Source of the DNA: Klebsormidium nitens
Taxonomy: Eukaryota > Streptophyta > Klebsormidiophyceae > Klebsormidiales > Klebsormidiaceae
Length of the DNA stretch: 64,000 nucleotides
Assembly (NCBI GenBank): GCA_000708835.1
Contig: DF237149.1
Span: 83,939-147,938 of the forward strand
Direction: 5' to 3'
This document shows, piece after piece, positions 1 through 12,400 of the stretch. Under the pieces are notes generated by a model that saw only the letters and a list, made by a program, of their open reading frames with translations, ran no database searches and had not been told where the DNA came from. Every line of letters starts with the position of its first letter. The stretch's first letter is position 1. The position numbers and the translations under genes are program-made.

Positions 1-1356
1 AACAGAACGCAGGAAATCCGAACTAGACAGAAAACTCAAGGGTAAAGCGCACGGAGACGACGATTGCTGGCGAGTAAGAAGTTCAGAAAAGAAGACATGA
101 AACAAGGGGAAGAATCTAACATCCCAGAACGATGTAAAAGTGCACGCGCTCACATTTCCCGCATGTCTTTACAGAGCACGACGATTTTGGGCTGTCCGCA
201 GGCCTCCCACTTGCTGAGAAGCGCCCGGTTCTGCCGCTGGAGGTCGTGGTACGTACCGACGGCCGCGTCTGCGGTGGCATCACGCAACGAGTAAGCGGTG
301 AAATGTCTAGACTTGACCTGAGACCGAATCAAGCTGCGCCACCTGGCAGGTTATGACCTGCACATGCAAGCTTAAAGTAGAAACTCCTTCAGCTTGTGCA
401 GATCCGTTTCGGAATGAATTTGAAAAGAGGCATCGCTGACGCCCTTGCTCTTCTTGGCTGTCCTCACTTGCGCCACTCTTTGTAGACTGGCGCACCTAGT
501 TTGGAAGGGGTTTGAATGGGCAAACCCGAAATTCATTTTGGGCCCTATCTGATTCAGTCTGCGGCCGCATGCCTGCGTGTGTGACATGCGTCGCGCGCGG
601 CTCGCCTCCTGATGGTACTCTGAACATGGAAGCTGAGGCGCTTGCGCGGCCTGCAGACTGGCTTCACAGAGATGCAAGTAGAACTCGAAGTTTGCCCGTC
701 CGACAAAACGGACGCGCGAGTCTTGATACTTGAAAAAGAAGAAAGGGAAGCTCTCACGTGAGCACTGCGCTGCGATCTTGCCACCACCCATCTTCAGATC
801 TTGTCGAACAACCAACACCTGCAAGAAGGTGACATCATGCAGGCATCAGCTATCTGGCAAGAACGGATGAAAGCTTGTCTTTGAGTAGCGTGAATTCACG
901 CAGAGCACGCAAAAATCTAAGGATGAGCGGTTCTTACTTTGCAAACGTGAGAGTGAGTGATTGATATAACCTGGAAATACTTTTTGGGTTTTGAGGGAAC
1001 ATGGAATAGAAAAAAAGGACGAGCTTGTCAACGAAGTGACTGCAAACACAGGCAACAACAGTAAGCTCGGATTCGTTTCGGATTCTCAATCAGCTGCGCG
1101 ACGGAAGGCCCACCATTTTCATCTCTTGCCCATCGCTTGCGAACGTTGCTGGCAGAGCTGCGTTCGACGGCCCCGACTTTTGCACCACGCCCTTCGGAAG
1201 GTCCGCTCTTCGAGGCAACGGCTTTCTGCCCTTTCTCTTCCCCCCGTTTTCCGATGCGGAATCTTCCGGCCCTTCGTCAGACGCCCGACTTTGGTGGGCG
1301 TGGAGCCGAGATAGCAGCCAGCCAATCATGAGGCCAGGGAGAAAGTGGGTGATCAT
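1..1356 (-). CDS. PTH2: Peptidyl-tRNA hydrolase 2 (PTH2), 5' part; gene runs off the left edge
   Basis: Three coding exons are visible on the minus strand: 1356-1114, 818-758 and 268-154. Their phases close (0, 1, then 2 at the last donor), and the rest lies beyond base 1. Exon 1 begins at an ATG and encodes a short hydrophobic stretch (PGLMIGWLLSRL), then a charged linker ending in MKM. Exon 2 continues with VLVVRQDLKMGGGKIAAQCS, the signature N-terminus of the Pth2 family, and exon 3 with HAAVGTYHDLQRQNRALLSK and GQPKIVVLCK. In this family the enzyme releases peptides from peptidyl-tRNA. Human PTRH2 has a similar N-terminal hydrophobic segment followed by a linker and then this motif, and it is a mitochondrial outer-membrane protein, so membrane anchoring is plausible here. 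The C-terminal DAGRTQ-type region is outside the window. An in-frame upstream ATG at 1530 would add 58 residues of low-complexity sequence. I prefer 1356 because the sequence around it is echoed at about 1480-1510. Confidence 0.88.
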
Positions 1357-3497
1357 TGGAGGGGGCTTCTCCTTTTGTGGCTGCAAGGAATGGATGTTGA
1401 GTTGAGTTGAGTTGGATGAACAGATTTTGTTCGCAGGAGTTGAGGACATTGGGTAGGGGTTTGGCAGCCGTGGGCCAAGGTAACCAGTGCGTAACCATTG
1501 GAGGGGGTTTTCTTCCATGGCCATCAGCATTTTGAGAATCAGATTGCTTAGAGCATGAAGTTACAGTAGCGCAAGGTCACAAAAGACTGAAAGAGGCCGG
1601 GCAACAATGACAAGGCCTGGTTTTAAAAGCGTGAATCAGAATTGCATGGATATGGCAAGGCACTTTCAGAAGCAGTCCCTTAGTGATTTCGGCGAAGTTT
1701 GAATCGTGTCTTTAGTAAAGTGCGGTGTGAGCAGCATTGTAATGGCAGAATCAAATGGGTGGTTTTTCCAGGACGATGGAGCGTTCAAGGTAAGAACCAA
1801 CCCCCTGACCAATAAGCAGTCCTAGCAGGAAGCTGCTTGAGAAGCGGATGTTTCACGGCAAAAGGTCAAATGCTGTCATGCTGTTTAACTAGAAAATATC
1901 TAGAAGCCAGTTTCACCAGGAGTTGTTGGTAAATTAGTCACAAGAACAAAGTATTCCTGGTCTTGCCTGAACGACTGCCTTCTCTGGTGGCCTGTAGTTG
2001 CCCCCATAGCCATACACTGAACTCATCGAACTTCCGCTCAATGTCTGCTGCGCCAAGCTTTTAGAAACCGAGGCTGGACCTTGAGGCAACCAATGCAAGT
2101 GCAAACTTTGGACTCCTTGGTTTCCAGTGCAGACTGATTGACATCAATAGGCGGACATGTCTGCTGTCGTGTCAATGTTACGCATGTACGGTTGATCAAG
2201 CATATGCAATATCACTCGGTATTGCAAACAGGGCTACATGCCCTCTTAGCAAAAGTATCGCTAGTGCAGCGCCAAATGCTGTTGATAGAGAGGTAAAAGG
2301 GCTACCGACAGTGCCGCCTTCAGCAGCAATATTGCACAGAGAAGCTGCTTTTTGGAATCCCTCTACAAGCGTGGCGGCTTGACCATAAAAGGAGCTGAAT
2401 GATGCTTTGGCACGGCCCTTGTGTAATTACAACCCTGGGACATTGTGACAATGGCAATGGCGGGCCAGCTGATTCCAGCTGCATCTCATGGCGCATAACT
2501 AGACGAGAGCTCTGAGTCTCATTTCAAGAGCTCTATCCTTGATTTAATGCATATATATATTCTGATAAAGTTTCTAACCCTGCCAGGCCGGGACTTGGAC
2601 CGGCGCAGCTGCTGTCCGGTGAGTGCCCATGGCACCAGTGACAGGCAGGCGGGATAAATGTTCACCGGTGGGTACCCGGCCATGACGGCGGCCGAGCTGG
2701 AGAAACGGCAAGCTAGCTGGAATGAGACCGCACACACATGTTGAGATTTAACTTTTAAGTTTTAAGCACAATTTCAGATCCGGAAGATGGAAAGGATGGA
2801 TTTTGTCACGGTTCATTGCCATTGGCATTGGTGTTCGCCCTGTTGAAACACACTCTTGACGGCATTGGAATGGGAAGAGCTTTGGAGTTTGAAGCAATTC
2901 CGCAGTTCTCTCACTTTCTCACGTTCCTCTCGAAGATTTCTTAGCACGAGTAACCATATTGTCCTCGCCCTCTGAGATTGCAATCGTCTTCTGAGCTCCT
3001 GCTGGCGGTTGGCTGGGCAAAGCAGTTAGCAATACAAGCAGCAAGCTGGCAATGCACATGGCATTGCTGCCAGAACCGGATCTTCCAGACAGATCCGTCA
3101 AGACTGCTGGTGGGGCCTTACAGCAGAGATCTCTGCATTTCCTTTCGTTCTGTCAACTTCCTGGGTGAATGTTCTAGTTGCTGGAGTGGCTTCGCTGCTG
3201 TGGTTGCTTGCATGTTGTTAGGGCTGCAGCAGTCAACTGCTTCATTTCAGCTCATGCACAGTACCTCGGTCATACATTGCTTTTACCAGTTGGGATCTCT
3301 GTAAATACACTACTTCCTCCCTTGATTCCTCTCTGATTCGCTGACGCCTCAAAAGAATAGGAGCCTTCTCTCCCAAATTCTCAGGACTTGCAATGCAGGT
3401 CTACCAGCACCTGCGCATCTAAGTAAGTATCCATACGCATCTAAATGAAAAGGCCCAGCACTCAAATACTAGTGCTGAGAGAAGAACGAAACACTAG
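1357..3497. other. Intergenic region between PTH2 and STN1
   Basis: About 2.1 kb separates the divergent PTH2 and STN1 genes. It should contain both promoters and the unresolved first STN1 exon. A degenerate copy of the sequence around the PTH2 start (CCCCTCCAATG context) lies at 1480-1515. I see no convincing gene except the small ORF listed at 2919-3059. A short AT run occurs at about 2548-2560. No RNA gene was recognised by eye. Confidence 0.5.
2919..3059 (-). CDS. Possible small secreted peptide or first exon of an unknown gene
   Basis: An ATG on the minus strand at 3059 opens a 46-codon frame. Its N-terminus (MCIASLLLVLLTALPSQPPA) looks like a signal peptide, followed by a polar tail with a cleavable-looking AGAQ. 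The frame stops at 2919. There is no homology I recognise, no partner exon and no codon support. Hydrophobic ORFs of this size arise by chance, so this is only a candidate. It could also be a signal-peptide exon of a longer gene. Confidence 0.2.
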   Translation of the reverse strand: MCIASLLLVLLTALPSQPPAGAQKTIAISEGEDNMVTRAKKSSRGT

Positions 3498-6400
3498 CCT
3501 CTTCTGGCAGGTCCCTTGCATCACTACCCACACACCGATCTCGAATCAATCAAGGAGGCAGCCCCGACCGTGCCCCCCGTCTCTCGATGGGGCCTCGCGC
3601 CCTCGTTTTGGGCCCACATTCCGCTCCTGGCCGCTGATGTCGAGGCGCTGCAAGAGGTGCCGGGAGTGCCAGGTAGGGGGCTCAGCTGCAACTGGTTCGT
3701 AAGGAATCGCTCGGGCTGTGTAGCATCTTTGCGTCCGCTCAAGCGATCTAATCGTCCGCTCGAGAGATCTCAATGGTTTGTGAGCACCGCAGAAGGGCTT
3801 TGCGCTTTTTGGTCAACGTGGACAGCGATTTCAACGTCGCCGGTTAGTTCACTCGCGCCATGGGCCCGTGAAAGGTGGACATGAGCCCTTCTCAGACCCT
3901 CTTTTGCTCCGTTTTCGTCGTGCACTGTCTTAGCCTGTTGCAGCCCACGCTGTTGGCCTGCAGCGTCCCGTTGCGGTCCTCCCCGTACCAGTGAGGAACT
4001 GTCAGGGACTCGCAACCAGGGTTTTGGCATCTGTATCCCACTAGGAATCTTTAGAGCCCAAGAAGCATAGTGGGCTGACCCGCTCGTGCAGGGCAGCAAA
4101 CCGGTTGGGCACAAAAGCTGTTTTCGGAACGGTCTGGTGGCAGCACTTGACTGTCCTTTACGAGGTTCGATTGCCTGTTTGCTGTTAAGTTCGATGTGCT
4201 ATTGGACCAAGGAGTTATGCTGAATCTTCTTGCCAATGCCGTCTTTGTCGCGCGCAGGCAGCTTTGCGCTGCGCGGGCAGCCCGTGCGGCGAGTGGAGGT
4301 GCTCGGGGTGGCGGTAGAAGTGGAGTGCCGCGACAAGTCTGCGCGCTGCATAGGTGAGTCTCACAGAGCTAAAAGTATCGATGCCTCCGAATGGGAAAAC
4401 GGCTCTCTTTTGAGAGGGTGCTGACAGAGGGTTGAGGTGTTGGCGGTTGCGTCGAAGTCGAGTGCCGCGACAAGTCAAGGCGCTGCGTAGGTGAGTTCCA
4501 ACTTTTGAACATGACAGGGAAAGTGACCCTCTCTCGAACGATTCTGGCAGACCGTAAAGCTTTACTAGGAGTAGTATGGGTGCAAAGTGTAGCGGTTGAA
4601 GTGGAGCGCCGCGGCAAGGCCGCCGTACAGGTCAGTTCTATCAAGCCAAGAGCCGATGACTCTGGCCGGGAGGAAGGCCCTCTTTTGGATAGGCTACTGC
4701 AGAGGCTGGAGCCCCACTTAGATACGTTTAAGTTGAAGAGCCTCGTTTGAAGCCACGGAAGAATGGCTACCGGGTGTCGGGGCCTGACTTATTTTGATAG
4801 AAAGAAAGGTCGCCAAAGGAAACACACGGGTATGAGTCTGGGTCAGAAGAACCGTGGAAAGTCAAGGTAACAGATCAGAGGGACGTTCGAAACGGGATGC
4901 GATACACACTCGCTGTAAGAGTTGCCTGACGGTGCCTGCATCTACACGTACCACTCTTACATTTTTGAGGAAACTTGTTGAAACACTCGATTAACCGAAG
5001 GGGATTCTCTCAGTCCAGATCTGAAATTTAAAAACGAAGTCGTCACAGCATCGTTCCTGTATTAAATGATGGCTGCGGACTGGTCCTGGCGATGCTGTGG
5101 CTAATCTCTTTTGTTAAAAAGGCCTACAAAGAAAGATGACAAGACAGAAGATCCTGGTCTCCTGGTTAGTGTCAGGCAGCCGCAGCCTCCGATTGCAGTG
5201 GATGACGGCTCCGGGTAGGTCCTGACGACTTGTTAACGGACAATTCTTGTCGCAAAGTCATACCAGAAAATCCGACAAAAACAAAGTCAGCTGATATGTC
5301 AGATTCGTCACCGCATCCGCGACTGCAGTGGACGACGCACTGGGTCGATTCCGGCCAGTCTTTTGCCGATCTCTTGTTTTCCAATGATAGCAACTAATCG
5401 GTTGAACACAAGAGTTGCTCAGAAAATCAAGCAGATTCAGTGCAGTTGCGGTCCTCGATTGCAGCGCGCGACAGCACTGGGTTGCTCCCGCCGATACTGT
5501 GGCTGATGAGCTTTGTCACACTTCAGAACCAAAAATCCAACAAGGAAAAATCTAGATTCCTGAACAGAACTATCACCCTGTCCCCACGTTTGCAGTGGAT
5601 GACGGCACAGGGTTGGTCCCGGCAATTCTGTGGCTACAGCCGAACGGCGCCAGCAGTGACGCCCCGGAAGACAGCCGGCATGCCGTAGCGGCAGGCGTTG
5701 AAACGGCGTTCGCAATTAAGGCTGCACACGAGGTGAGACGATTTCGGACGCCCGAAATAGGGCGGTCTTGGACATATCAACTATGTCTAGATCTTAAGTG
5801 GACGATCTTTTGAAAGTTTACTAACTCAGTAAGGCTATTTGTACCTACACTCGAGAAGAACAGCCACCGTCTGACGAGCACTTGAGATAAGGCAGTGGGA
5901 CGGCGTGCTTGAAAATCCTGAGCTGTTGCACTCTTCAGCTTTAGCGACTCATGGGCACGGGTGTTCATTTTCCGTCTTTGCCTCTCTCATCACTTGGGTT
6001 TGTGATCGGCCATTGTCGACCATTGTTACGTCGACGGAACGATTTGCAACGTAGATCTCAAGCAAAGCAATCACGACGGAATCTGACACTTCAAAGGGCT
6101 GTGCAGACCATAGTCATCCACAAGCATAGGGCTATACCATCTTCGTCCTTGAAGATCGCCTAACCCCGCTCTATGTGTACCTTGTTGCTTTTGTGCTGGG
6201 CCGGTAGTGGGTTCTGAAACATGAAGGCCTCGGAAGTTTGGCTCGGGTTTGACGTTTTCAGCTTTGTGTCTTCGCAGTTGCAGCTGGGGCGGCTAGTGCG
6301 GGTGCAAGGCCGAGTGACGCAATACCGGGGAGTGCGGCAAGTTACGGTCGACGCCTTGCGTAAGCCCGCTGAACCCTTGAATAAAATAACTCCAAAACCG

Positions 6401-6939
6401 CGTGTGCTGCAGCTTGGCAGCCTCCTCTTCTCATAATCCTCGAGTAGGCGCAAGAAGGGTGATAGCAACAGTGACAAAAGAAAGAACTCCCAAATGTTTA
6501 CGCTCCACAACGTAATTCACCCGAACCCCCTAGTAACGTCCTTGTGCTCCGATGTTACTCAACCTAGCACAAGTTGAACCGATGGATGGTAGGGTGTTTT
6601 TACCTACTTGAGGCCGGAGGCTCTCGGAAAATGAGATTTTCGCTTGCACAAATCAGAAACAGCAGGCAAGTATCATGGGTCGTTGCTTGCACAAAGTAGA
6701 AACAGCAGGCAAGTATTTTCAGTCAAATTCTGAGCATCTTTTTGATTTTGCTGGACATTTGGTGAATGTTATAGCGGAACCGTCTGGCCGATTTCGGAAC
6801 ATAATACTGGTCAAGCAAAGAACTTACTAACCCCGTAACTCTTGCGTTTGCAGAAGTTGAGAATAACCCGAACGCCGAAGTACTGCACTGGCTGGATTGC
6901 ATTCGGATGAAGAAGCAATTGCGACAGCAACAGCTTTAG
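3498..6939 (+). CDS. STN1: CST complex subunit STN1 (telomere capping OB-fold protein)
   Basis: Recognisable exons on the plus strand are 3498(or 3511)-3672, 4258-4353, 5596-5732, 6278-6359 and 6854-6939 (TAG at 6937). All phases close. The protein reads SRWGLAPSFWAHIPLLAADV, VPGSF, RRVEVLGVAVEVE, VDDGTGLVPAILWL, LVRVQGRVTQYRGVRQVTVD and NPNAEVLHWLDC. These follow, in order, the family's WGLDPVF start, the HPIKQVDVLG strand, the DDGTG hairpin, the RVRGRITTYRG strand and the PNAE-LHWL tail. STN1 is the OB-fold subunit of CTC1-STN1-TEN1, which binds telomeric single-stranded DNA and recruits polymerase alpha-primase. The plant-like short form, ending just after the OB-fold, is seen. No in-frame ATG precedes the first recognised exon, so a small 5' exon upstream is missing from this model. 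Introns 2 and 3 hold decayed copies of the flanking exon edges, listed separately. Confidence 0.9.
4428..4640 (+). repeat. Two decayed copies of the 3' edge of STN1 exon 2
   Basis: The end of exon 2 (about 4290-4360, ending TGCATAG before GTGAGT) recurs at about 4433-4496 and 4578-4636. Both copies keep the VEV/ECRDKS-like stretch and a donor (GTGAGT, then GTCAGT). Each is degraded by substitutions and small indels. They lie downstream of the real exon, inside the next intron, and are not coding in a compatible phase. Confidence 0.85.
5066..5510 (+). repeat. Four decayed copies of the 5' edge of STN1 exon 3
   Basis: The start of exon 3 (acceptor TTGCAG then TGGATGACGGCACAGGG, 5591-5640) recurs upstream in the intron. 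Copies lie at about 5066-5103, 5191-5230, 5321-5358 and 5455-5510. Three copies retain the CAG acceptor, and two extend into the region encoding ILWL. The copy at 5191 has an intact acceptor and a GTAGGT shortly after, so it could act as a decoy micro-exon. Confidence 0.85.
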
Positions 6940-9413
6940 TAGCGCGGATTGAGATCTCTTTCCGAGCAGAAATGCTTGATCAATAAATGCGTCCAAGCCG
7001 GGCGCCCAGAAGCGAGCGGAGTGCACTTTACGTGCTCCGCTCACAACTGACGGCTGCTTGAATCAATACAAAAGTGTTAGGTACGTTGAGGGTATCTGAT
7101 TTGCTTGACGAGTTGTTTGTGAAGCAGGAAATGAAGAGTAAGGTTTAAAACAGCGTGAAAGACGCTTGAGACAGCAGGTTAGACTGACCAAGGTGATCGT
7201 TTAATCTTTTTCATCAACTGGCTTTCCATACTTTTTAGCGCAACTAGGTTAGGCGTTTGGTCACTTTGAACAGCATCGCCGTTAGGTTGAGCTGATACAA
7301 TCCTGGCTAAGTAGGCGGGCACAAATTCAACGACGCAACTCGATCAGAGACAAGATATATGCGCACTTTAATGACGATGGCGGACCCAGCGCAAGTTTGG
7401 TGGTGAATAGAGGCAATGCAGTACGGCCGGACAAAATCCAGAATAGGTAGTGATGCAGCATGACCCCCGATCGACCCGACCTCGCTAGGGTGACGGTGCA
7501 CAACATGCAGGCAGGCTTGTTGCACCAGGTCAAGTTAGTGCTCGATTGTCGAGATTAAGGCTTGCAACTAATTGACTGATCAGTTAAATCAATTGGAATC
7601 AAATGCACGATGCGCTAATGGAATTGAAGACAAATCCGTAATAGTACTCGATGTTACTATTGCGTGATCGCTGCAAGCTACTCTCATGGTCTCCTTTTTA
7701 TAGTGCACAGCTTAGTAGCCCCCTGGCGCATGGCGTGCCCATGAGGCCCCAGGCCGCATCCGTCATGTATTGACGATTGATACAACGTCGATAGTCGTTT
7801 ATTAAACATGCATGTTTGTTTCTCGCGTGGCGGCTTCTAAGATTGAATGCACTATACGTCATCATCATGGCATCAAACACAGCTGCATGTGACATGCACT
7901 CGAGATCGATTTGTGCTGCACGCGCCACTGTGCGCGGCTGGCATCAGATCTGATGCTCGCACGTGCTAATGATGATGTGTACATGTTCAATCGATAGGTT
8001 CCTCAAGCTGATTGCCTGGCTTGCTGTCATCAATAGACCTGCAAGACATCGATCATGCACCACGGTTGTAGATCAAAGGACTCGGTGCACCGCAAGTGCA
8101 ACTTACTAATTAAGCACTAATTACTTTGCAGCTTAGAGTCCCTACAACTGCAAACTTACATACTGTTTACAAAGGCAACCCTTCGTTGGCAAAGTAGCGT
8201 CTCAAATATCCAGTCGCCAATGTCTAGCTCGTTGCTGACCTTGCCATCTTAAGTGACGTCAAACCGCGATTCTTGATTGCCAGCAAGGATCGGCAACGCG
8301 TGTTCTCTCCTGTGATCAAACCAGGCTTTCAAACAACGTGTTCGATGGTCCTTTTGCCCTCTTCTAGGCTGATAATTTAGGTGCCCTGTGCCAAGCAAAA
8401 GTGGCCTACCGCTGACTCTGTGCCAAAAAAGTGGCCTACCGCTTAGTCTACGCTAAATGACGTCCACGTGACACCATATTTATGCGCAAAACCACAATAA
8501 ACCTGCTTTAAGACCGAACTATGACTCATCCTCTAGATATTAGCATACTCTCCTAATAACTAAAGACTGTCGCTCGTCTTCTCTACATACGACGTGCTAG
8601 CTTAGCGCTTTGCACCGCTGCCCCACCTGCACCACACTTAGAAAGTTCGTGGTCAGAGGCCACGCACAAGATGCACGCAATAAGCACAACAAAGTGGCAA
8701 TCAGCATGCACCGTCGCAAAAGGCATTCTCTCAAAGCATCTCATACTCCATTGCTAAAGAAGAAGCGAATCAGGTACGACGGTAACGGTCCCATCTAGCT
8801 TCTACAAGAACATCTTCACAATATGAGTATCACCTTTACAGGATTGAGTTACCCATGTTCTTATTCAGTAAAGGTATGCCTAGTTTCAAAGACCGGGCTC
8901 CCCCGTGATGCTGCAAGTTTGCCTAGAAATGGCACGAGCTGACACATTGCCAATCGGACGGCTATTACGTTCTTGGATGGAACCTTTCTTTCCAGACTCG
9001 GCATCGGAAGTTAGTCACAACGAAAGTAGAACCGTTAGGAAAAGCGAAGGGAAGAAGGGCACGTTACGAAGCGAAGAAGGTACAAGATATAAGAAGCAAG
9101 GGAACGGCGTGAAACAGGCCTGAAGAGTCGTCTGGGAAAGCTGGCTAAGCAGCAAGAGAGAAAGCGGGAAGAGAGGACGGAGGACGCAAAACGCAGACAC
9201 CAAGCTGCTGATAGAATCCCCGCATCGCAAGGAAAGAGGACGAGCGGACTGAAGGCGAACGAATGAGACTCCAAAGGAGAGCACAGACCTGAAACGAGCA
9301 AACCACGTAAGAGGAGCTACTTTGGGTTGTCGCTGTCTGAAGTCATCTGTTGTGACTCCCAACAAAATAAGCAGCCTGAGACTAGGTCCAGGAACGCTCT
9401 TACCTCCAGCGGG
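6940..9413. other. Intergenic region, no gene recognised
   Basis: This is about 2.5 kb between convergent STN1 and the PPCDC-ankyrin gene. It is more AT-rich than the genes, especially 7500-8900. Short local duplications are visible, for example the AAGTGGCCTACCGC stretch repeated at about 8399-8440. No convincing coding frame, RNA gene or transposon terminus was seen. Confidence 0.5.
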
Positions 9414-12400
9414 CTAGGAGATGGCGACCGCGTCTGCGTCCATCTGTACCATCGCGTCGCCCTCCGCCTTCTCCTTCTCAATCTCGTCGGCCTCGGGCAG
9501 CTTGCGGCTCTCGTCGTCTTCCTCCCACAGCACGAAGCACGCGAGCGTGCGCGGGTCTTGCTTCTCGACAGCCAGCACGTAGGGGCGCGGGCAGCCTGGG
9601 GGCGGAACGGCGGAACGGTCAGCGAACTCAGCGGAATAACAATCGGACCCGTTATTTCCAGAGCACAAAGCACGGGAGCATGCGCGGGTCTTGTTTTTCG
9701 ACAGCCAGCACGTAGGGGCGCGGGCAACCTGGGGGCGGAACAACGGAACAGGTGAGCGGAATGTCAATGGAAGATCAGCGGAACGAGGTTGGACGCATTT
9801 ATCGGACAGCAAGAAGCATGCGAGCGTGCGCGGGTCTCGTCTTCCACAGCCAGCACGTAGGGGCGCGGGCACCTTGGGGGCGGAACAGCGGAATAGAAGA
9901 GTGGAACACAGCGGAACAACAAACTGATCCGTGTTGTGAGCATGCGCAGGATTGAGATTCTTCGCAGGCAGCACGTAGGAGAAGTAATCATGCGAGCCAG
10001 AAACGACAAAGTGCGTCAGCGGAATATCAGCGGAAGGTCAGCGGAAGGAACGGTTCGGGTTCTTGCTGCAGCAATACGGGCGAAGGCAGAATTTCAATGG
10101 CCAGCGCGAGATCGCAAATAAGGTTTGACGGAAGGAGCGGAAAAGATAGACAGGTCCACGTAATTGCCCGCATCCAGCAAATAGTGGCCGCAACCCAATT
10201 CCGCTCTCACCTTGGATGGTCCGGATGAGCGGATCGGCGCCGGACTTGAGCAGAACGCGCACAATCCCCGACAGCTTGTTGCTGATTGCCACGTGGAGCG
10301 GCGTGAAGCCATACTGGTTGACCGCATTTACGTCGGCGCCCTTCTCGATCAGCAGCTTCACAGCATCCACGTTGCCGTTGCCCTGTGAAAGAGGCGACGT
10401 AAGCGCTTTAAAATTCAAATTGGACGGTTTAAGTTGGAAAGAAACACCTACGTCAGCGCCATTCTTACTGACATGCCTCACGGCATCCCCTTCTGGAGGA
10501 AATGCTAAAGTTTCAACACTTCCAACATCACTCGTCAGACCCTACCCTTCCACAGCGAAGTGCAACACGAATGCCAAAAAAAATGTGGACCCCCAATCCA
10601 TATGCAGACCAAATGCAGGTAACAGATTCTGAACACCTATCGCTCAGAGCAATCTCAAGACCCTAACCTACCTAGATGTGCTCTCCGGCGCCGCTCGTTC
10701 GACCATGCCTCCCGTGACAAAGCGCGACACGATTGCCACCCCATACACAGACCCTAAGCGTGATAAAAAAGCTCAAAGAAATCCAACCCAAACTCAAAAG
10801 CGAATACAAACGCAAGACCATACCCAAAACTAAATCTCAAACCCGGATTCGAACGCAAACCCAAACCCAAAGCCAGACCCATACCCAAACCCGGATCCGA
10901 ATGTAAACCCAGACCCAAACTCTGGGAACCAATTCAGATTCAACCCAAACTCTAGATTAACCCACTTGGATGTACTCTCCGGCGCTGCTCGTGAGACCCT
11001 CCCCTCCCGCAGCAAAGTGCAGCGCAGTGTCGCCCGTCTCGCTGCGGAAGTTGATGCGGGGCATCGACCGGATAGACGCCAGGACTGGCTTCCAGGCTTC
11101 GGCGCCCTTGTCTGAGTTCGCCGCATTTCGGAAGGCACTGCAACGAAAGCCGAATGAGAGGCAGTATTTAGAGTTTGCCGGACCTTTGCGGGATTCTGGG
11201 GTTCTGGAAACCTGAATTTTCTTGTTGGGGAACGAACCAGCTGGAAAGCAGGACCGATTTCAACGCCTCGGCGCCCTTGTCCGAATTGGCCGCATGGCGG
11301 AATGCGCTGCAAGAATGATGAACAAGAATGTGAGAACGTAAAAGTCAAGAGGTTATCAAACTTTCGCGAATTCTAGGGTATTGGGCGTTCTAGGGTTTTG
11401 GGGGCATAGCCTAATTGAGGCCGTCACAGGCTTCCGAGCCTCTCCGCCATCCCCAAATCCCCCGCGTTTTGCAAAAGGCGCTGCAAAGAGGAAAGGGCTG
11501 GGTCGGAGTCTGCCAAACTAGGGCGCAGCATGTAGACAATCTGTTTACTTTGTTATATTGAGTTTGGATGCGGGAACTATTTGAGTTGGGGGGCTCTAAC
11601 TTTTTGAGGGCACAGACCAAGCGGAACCCAACACACGCTTCCAATGCTCGGGGCCGTTTCCCGACTTGGCTGCATTGCAGAAAGCGCGTACAGCCGAAGA
11701 TCCGTCATCGCGGACCACCCCAGCTTCGGTGCTCGCGTCCAACTGCCGCGGCCGAGGGTTCACACTAAAGGCTTAGCGTCTCTTCAAAACCAAGGATGCC
11801 CTCCAATACAGTAGAATCCGACTTAGGGTTCACGGATAGAGAAACCGTTGGAATTCGTGCTTGCGGATAGTGTTCACGGATAGAGAAACCGGTGGAATTC
11901 GTGCTTGCGGATAGTGTTGACAAATTTCATGAATTTTGATAAGACTGAGACCGGAAGGCCAAAACAAAGAACTTTAATCTACAAGTTGGCCCACCTGAGC
12001 AGCGCCGAGTGCAAGAGCCAGCCGGCTACGACCTTATCATAAACCTGAGTCGGTTTGCCTAAAACTTCGGCCAGTATCAACATCGCCCACCTGAGCAGTA
12101 CAGATTGACACAAGCAAAAGTTCAAGCCCGTAGAACCACAAGTGTGTCAGGATGACCGCCCACCTGAGCAGCGCTGAGTGCGAGAGCCACCCAGAGATGG
12201 CCCATGGCGTTGACACGAAACTGCTTCGTTCTTAAGGATTGTAAAACCCCAAAAACGATGGTCCCAAAAATGCCCACCAGATTGACACAGTTAGAAGTTC
12301 TGCCCCTGAAAGGAGTATAGTGTCAGGATGACCGCCCACCTGAGCAGCGCTGAGGGCGAGAGCCAGCCGGAGATGGCCATAGTGTTGACACAAAACAAGA

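Noticed and set aside
2540-2620. Possible tRNA-like or promoter TATA region
   Set aside because: The AT run and GC-rich neighbour do not fold into a cloverleaf by eye and no gene start follows.
5191-5220. STN1 micro-exon encoding DDGSG
   Set aside because: It duplicates the start of the next exon. Including it would repeat the DDGTG hairpin and break the phase.
10440-10500. Apparent extra ankyrin repeat exon (KNGADV-like) upstream of the exon at 10382
   Set aside because: It is a degraded copy of the start of the next exon, lacks a phase-compatible acceptor, and fits the exon-edge echo pattern.
10227-10632. Plus-strand frame over the ankyrin exon
   Set aside because: Antisense of the KLLIEKGADVNA ankyrin exon; no independent support.
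10830-10965. Minus-strand Phe/Gly-rich protein
   Set aside because: It is a translation of the hexamer array inside an intron.
11250-11710. Three additional ankyrin-like exons (AFRHAANSDKG-like strings)
   Set aside because: Each matches only the first 50-60 bases of the exon at 11137 and runs into stops. Splice phases close without them.
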